Part shown: positions 61,615-64,000 of the stretch, piece after piece | How positions within the stretch are numbered: position 1 is the first letter of the stretch | Layout of the letters: the number at the start of each line of letters is the position of its first letter | Assembly (NCBI GenBank): GCA_914767885.1 | Contig: CAJZBQ010000044.1 | Coordinates: 974,891-1,038,890 of the forward strand | Direction of reading: 5' to 3' | DNA: 64,000 nucleotides | DNA from: Blepharisma stoltei | Lineage: Eukaryota > Ciliophora > Heterotrichea > Heterotrichida > Blepharismidae | Position numbers and translations under genes: made by a program | The notes under the pieces: generated by a model | Database searches by the model: none | Seen by the model: only the letters and a program-made list of their open reading frames with translations | What the model was told of the DNA's origin: nothing

Positions 61615-64000
61615 TGGGTGTTAGGGTGTTAGGGTGTTAGGGTGTTAGGGTGTTAGGGTGTTAGGGTGTTTAGGGTGTTAGGGTGTTAGGGTGTTAGGGT
61701 GTTAGGGTGTTAGGGTGTTAGGGTGTTAGGGTGTTAGGGTGTTAGGGTGTTAGGGTGTTAGGGTGTTAGGGTGTTAGGGTGTTAGGGTGTTAGGGTGTTA
61801 GGGTGTTAGGGTGTTAGGTGTTAGGGTGTTAGGGTGTTAGGGTGTTAGGGTGTTAGGGTGTTAGGGTGTTAGGGTGTTAGGGTGTTAGGGTGTTAGGGTG
61901 TTAGGGTGTTAGGGTGTTAGGGTGTTAGGGTGTTAGGGTGTTAGGGTGTTAGGGTGTTAGGGTGTTAGGGTGTTAGGGTGTTAGGGTGTTAGGGTGTTAG
62001 GGTGTTAGGGTGTTAGGGTGTTAGGGTGTTAGGGTGTTAGGGTGTTAGGGTGTTAGGGTGTTAGGGTGTTAGGGTGTTAGGGTGTTAGGGTGTTAGGGTG
62101 TTAGGGTGTTAGGGTGTTAGGGTGTTAGGGTGTTAGGGTGTTAGGGTGTTAGGGTGTTAGGGTGTTAGGGTGTTAGGGTGTTAGGGTGTTAGGGTGTTAG
62201 GGTGTTAGGGTGTTAGGGTGTTAGGGTGTTAGGGTGTTAGGGTGTTAGGGTGTTAGGGTGTTAGGGTGTTAGGGTGTTAGGGTGTTAGGGTGTTAGGGTG
62301 TTAGGGTGTTAGGGTGTTAGGGTGTTAGGGTGTTAGGGTGTTAGGGTGTTAGGGTGTTAGGGTGTTAGGGTGTTAGGGTGTTAGGGTGTTAGGGTGTTAG
62401 GGTGTTAGGGTGTTAGGGTGTTAGGGTGTTAGGGTGTTAGGTGTTAGGGTGTTAGGGTGTTAGGGTGTTAGGGTGTTAGGGTGTTAGGGTGTTAGGGTGT
62501 TAGGGTGTTAGGGTGTTAGGGTGTTAGGGTGTTAGGGTGTTAGGGTGTTAGGGTGTTAGGGTGTTAGGGTGTTAGGGTGTTAGGGTGTTAGGGTGTTAGG
62601 GTGTTAGGGTGTTAGGGTGTTAGGGTGTTAGGGTGTTAGGGTGTTAGGGTGTTAGGGTGTTAGGGTGTTAGGGTGTTAGGTGTTAGGGTGTTAGGGTGTT
62701 AGGGTGTTAGGGGTTGGTTAGGGTGTTAGGGTGTTAGGGTGTTAGGGTGTTAGGGTGTTAGGGTGTTAGGGTGTTAGGGTGTTAGGGTGTTAGGGTGTTA
62801 GGGTGTTAGGGTGTTAGGGTGTTAGGGTGTTAGGGTGTTAGGGTGTTAGGGTGTTAGGGTGTTAGGGTGTTAGGGTGTTAGGGTGTTAGGGTGTTAGGGT
62901 GTTAGGGTGTTAGGGTGTTAGGGTGTTAGGGTGTTAGGGTGTTAGGGTGTTAGGGTGTTAGGGTGTTAGGGTGTTAGGGTGTTAGGGTGTTAGGGTGTTA
63001 GGGTGTTAGGGTGTTAGGGTGTTAGGGTGTTAGGGTGTTAGGGTGTTAGGGTGTTAGGGTGTTAGGGTGTTAGGGTGTTAGGGTGTTAGGGTGTTAGGGT
63101 GTTAGGGTGTTAGGGTGTTAGGGTGTTAGGGTGTTAGGGTGTTAGGGTGTTAGGGTGTTAGGGTGTTAGGGTGTTAGGGTGTTAGGGTGTTAGGGTGTTA
63201 GGGTGTTAGGGTGTTAGGGTGTTAGGGTGTTAGGGTGTTAGGGTGTTAGGGTGTTAGGGTGTTAGGGTGTTAGGGTGTTAGGGTGTTAGGGTGTTAGGGT
63301 GTTAGGGTGTTAGGGTGTTAGGGTGTTAGGGTGTTAGGGTGTTAGGGTGTTAGGGTGTTAGGGTGTTAGGGTGTTAGGGTGGTTAGGGTGTTAGGGTGTT
63401 AGGGTGTTAGGGTGTTAGGGTGTTAGGGTGTTAGGGTGTTAGGGTGTTAGGGTGTTAGGGGTGTTAGGGTGTTAGGGTGTTAGGGTGTTAGGGTGTTAGG
63501 GTGTTAGGGTGTTAGGGTGTTAGGGTGTTAGGGTGTAGGGTGTTAGGGTGTTAGGGTGTTAGGGTGTTAGGGTGTTAGGGTGTTAGGGTTAGGTGTTAGG
63601 GTGTTAGGGTGTTAGGGGTGTTAGGGTGTTAGGGTGTTAGGGTGTTAGGGTGTTAGGGTGTTAGGGTGTTAGGGTGTTAGGGTGTTAGGGTGTTAGGGTG
63701 TTAGGTGTTAGGGTGTTAGGGTGTTAGGTGTTGGTGTTAGGGTGTTAGGGTGTTAGGGTGTTAGGGTGTTAGGGTGTTAGGGTGTTAGGGTGTTAGGGTG
63801 TTAGGGTGTTAGGGTGTTAGGGTGTTAGGGTGTTAGGAGTGTTAGGGTGTTAGGGTGTTAGGGTGTTAGGGGTGTTTGGGTGTTAGGGTGTTAGGGTGTT
63901 AGGGTGTTAGGGTAGTTAGAGGTGTTAGGGTGTTAGGGGTGTGTTAGGGTGTTAGGGTGTTAGGGTGTTAGGGTGTTAGGGTGTTAGGGTGTTAGGGTGT
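61615..64000 (+). repeat. Telomere, (GTGTTAGG)n
   Basis: About 2.4 kb of the 8 bp unit, roughly 298 copies to the window's end, starting from GGGTGTTAGGGTG at 61615. Complement CCCTAACA, the heterotrich-type telomere. G-rich strand runs 5' to 3' toward the right, so the chromosome end is on the right. A few irregular units (GGTTAG, TTTAGGG, GGGGTTGG), denser after about 63380. Confidence 0.97.

Overview
The window is nuclear DNA of a heterotrich ciliate, most likely Blepharisma, and it looks like germline (micronuclear) rather than somatic DNA. Four things point there. (1) UGA is read as tryptophan at conserved Trp positions (Myb repeat at 36957, PP2C DGxWD motif at 54029, several sites in ETF-QO), while UAA and UAG stop. 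(2) Introns are only 15-17 nt. (3) The right end is a telomere: about 2.4 kb of the 8-mer GTGTTAGG, G-rich strand running outward. (4) Many genes are cut by AT-rich inserts whose removal between two TA dinucleotides restores a conserved reading frame, as expected of internally eliminated sequences (IESs). Species and germline status are inferences; code, introns, inserts and telomere are seen in the sequence.

Layout. 1-9.6 kb: an IQ-motif repeat protein (5' end outside the window), UMP-CMP kinase, a PP2C phosphatase, SCOT copy 1 (minus) split by a nested MITE/retroposon complex, and an ATG8-like gene. 9.8-25.8 kb: THO2/THOC2, an aldo-keto reductase-like gene, ribosomal eL37, a CS-domain protein, a DYRK kinase, a USP-type deubiquitinase and ETF-QO. 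25.9-41.2 kb: cytoskeletal-looking genes (coiled coils, an HFxLG-repeat protein, an EF-hand/coiled-coil protein), a two-repeat Myb protein, an unknown UBA-like protein and a membrane protein. 41.2-51.1 kb: COQ6, CSN4, HDDC2-like, a small coiled coil and a DOMON-b561-b5-b5 reductase fusion split by a 1.4 kb foldback element. 51.5-60 kb: a DHHC acyltransferase, a second PP2C, a degenerate SET protein, SCOT copy 2 and a CDPK-like pseudokinase. 60-61.6 kb is subtelomeric, then telomere to the end.

Mobile DNA is the main story. Family A MITEs (ends with ATCCTTGATCGAACGAT) keep a short conserved peptide that may be a transposase remnant. Family B MITEs (ends with CTCCGTGAGCGAACAAAA) have hairpin ends and a TAA/TTA target duplication. 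A third family of retroposon-like inserts carries 9-17 bp target duplications; seven copies lie in the exons of six housekeeping genes. Elements nest inside each other. There are also foldback elements and long palindromes. In all but two cases (the foldback junction and the DHHC 5' end) I could find a precise junction that restores the gene.

Functionally the genes are mostly housekeeping: mitochondrial metabolism (SCOT x2, ETF-QO, COQ6, PDP-like PP2C), mRNA export (THO2), ubiquitin/COP9 control (USP, CSN4), autophagy (ATG8), translation (eL37) and signalling (DYRK, CDPK-like, two PP2C).
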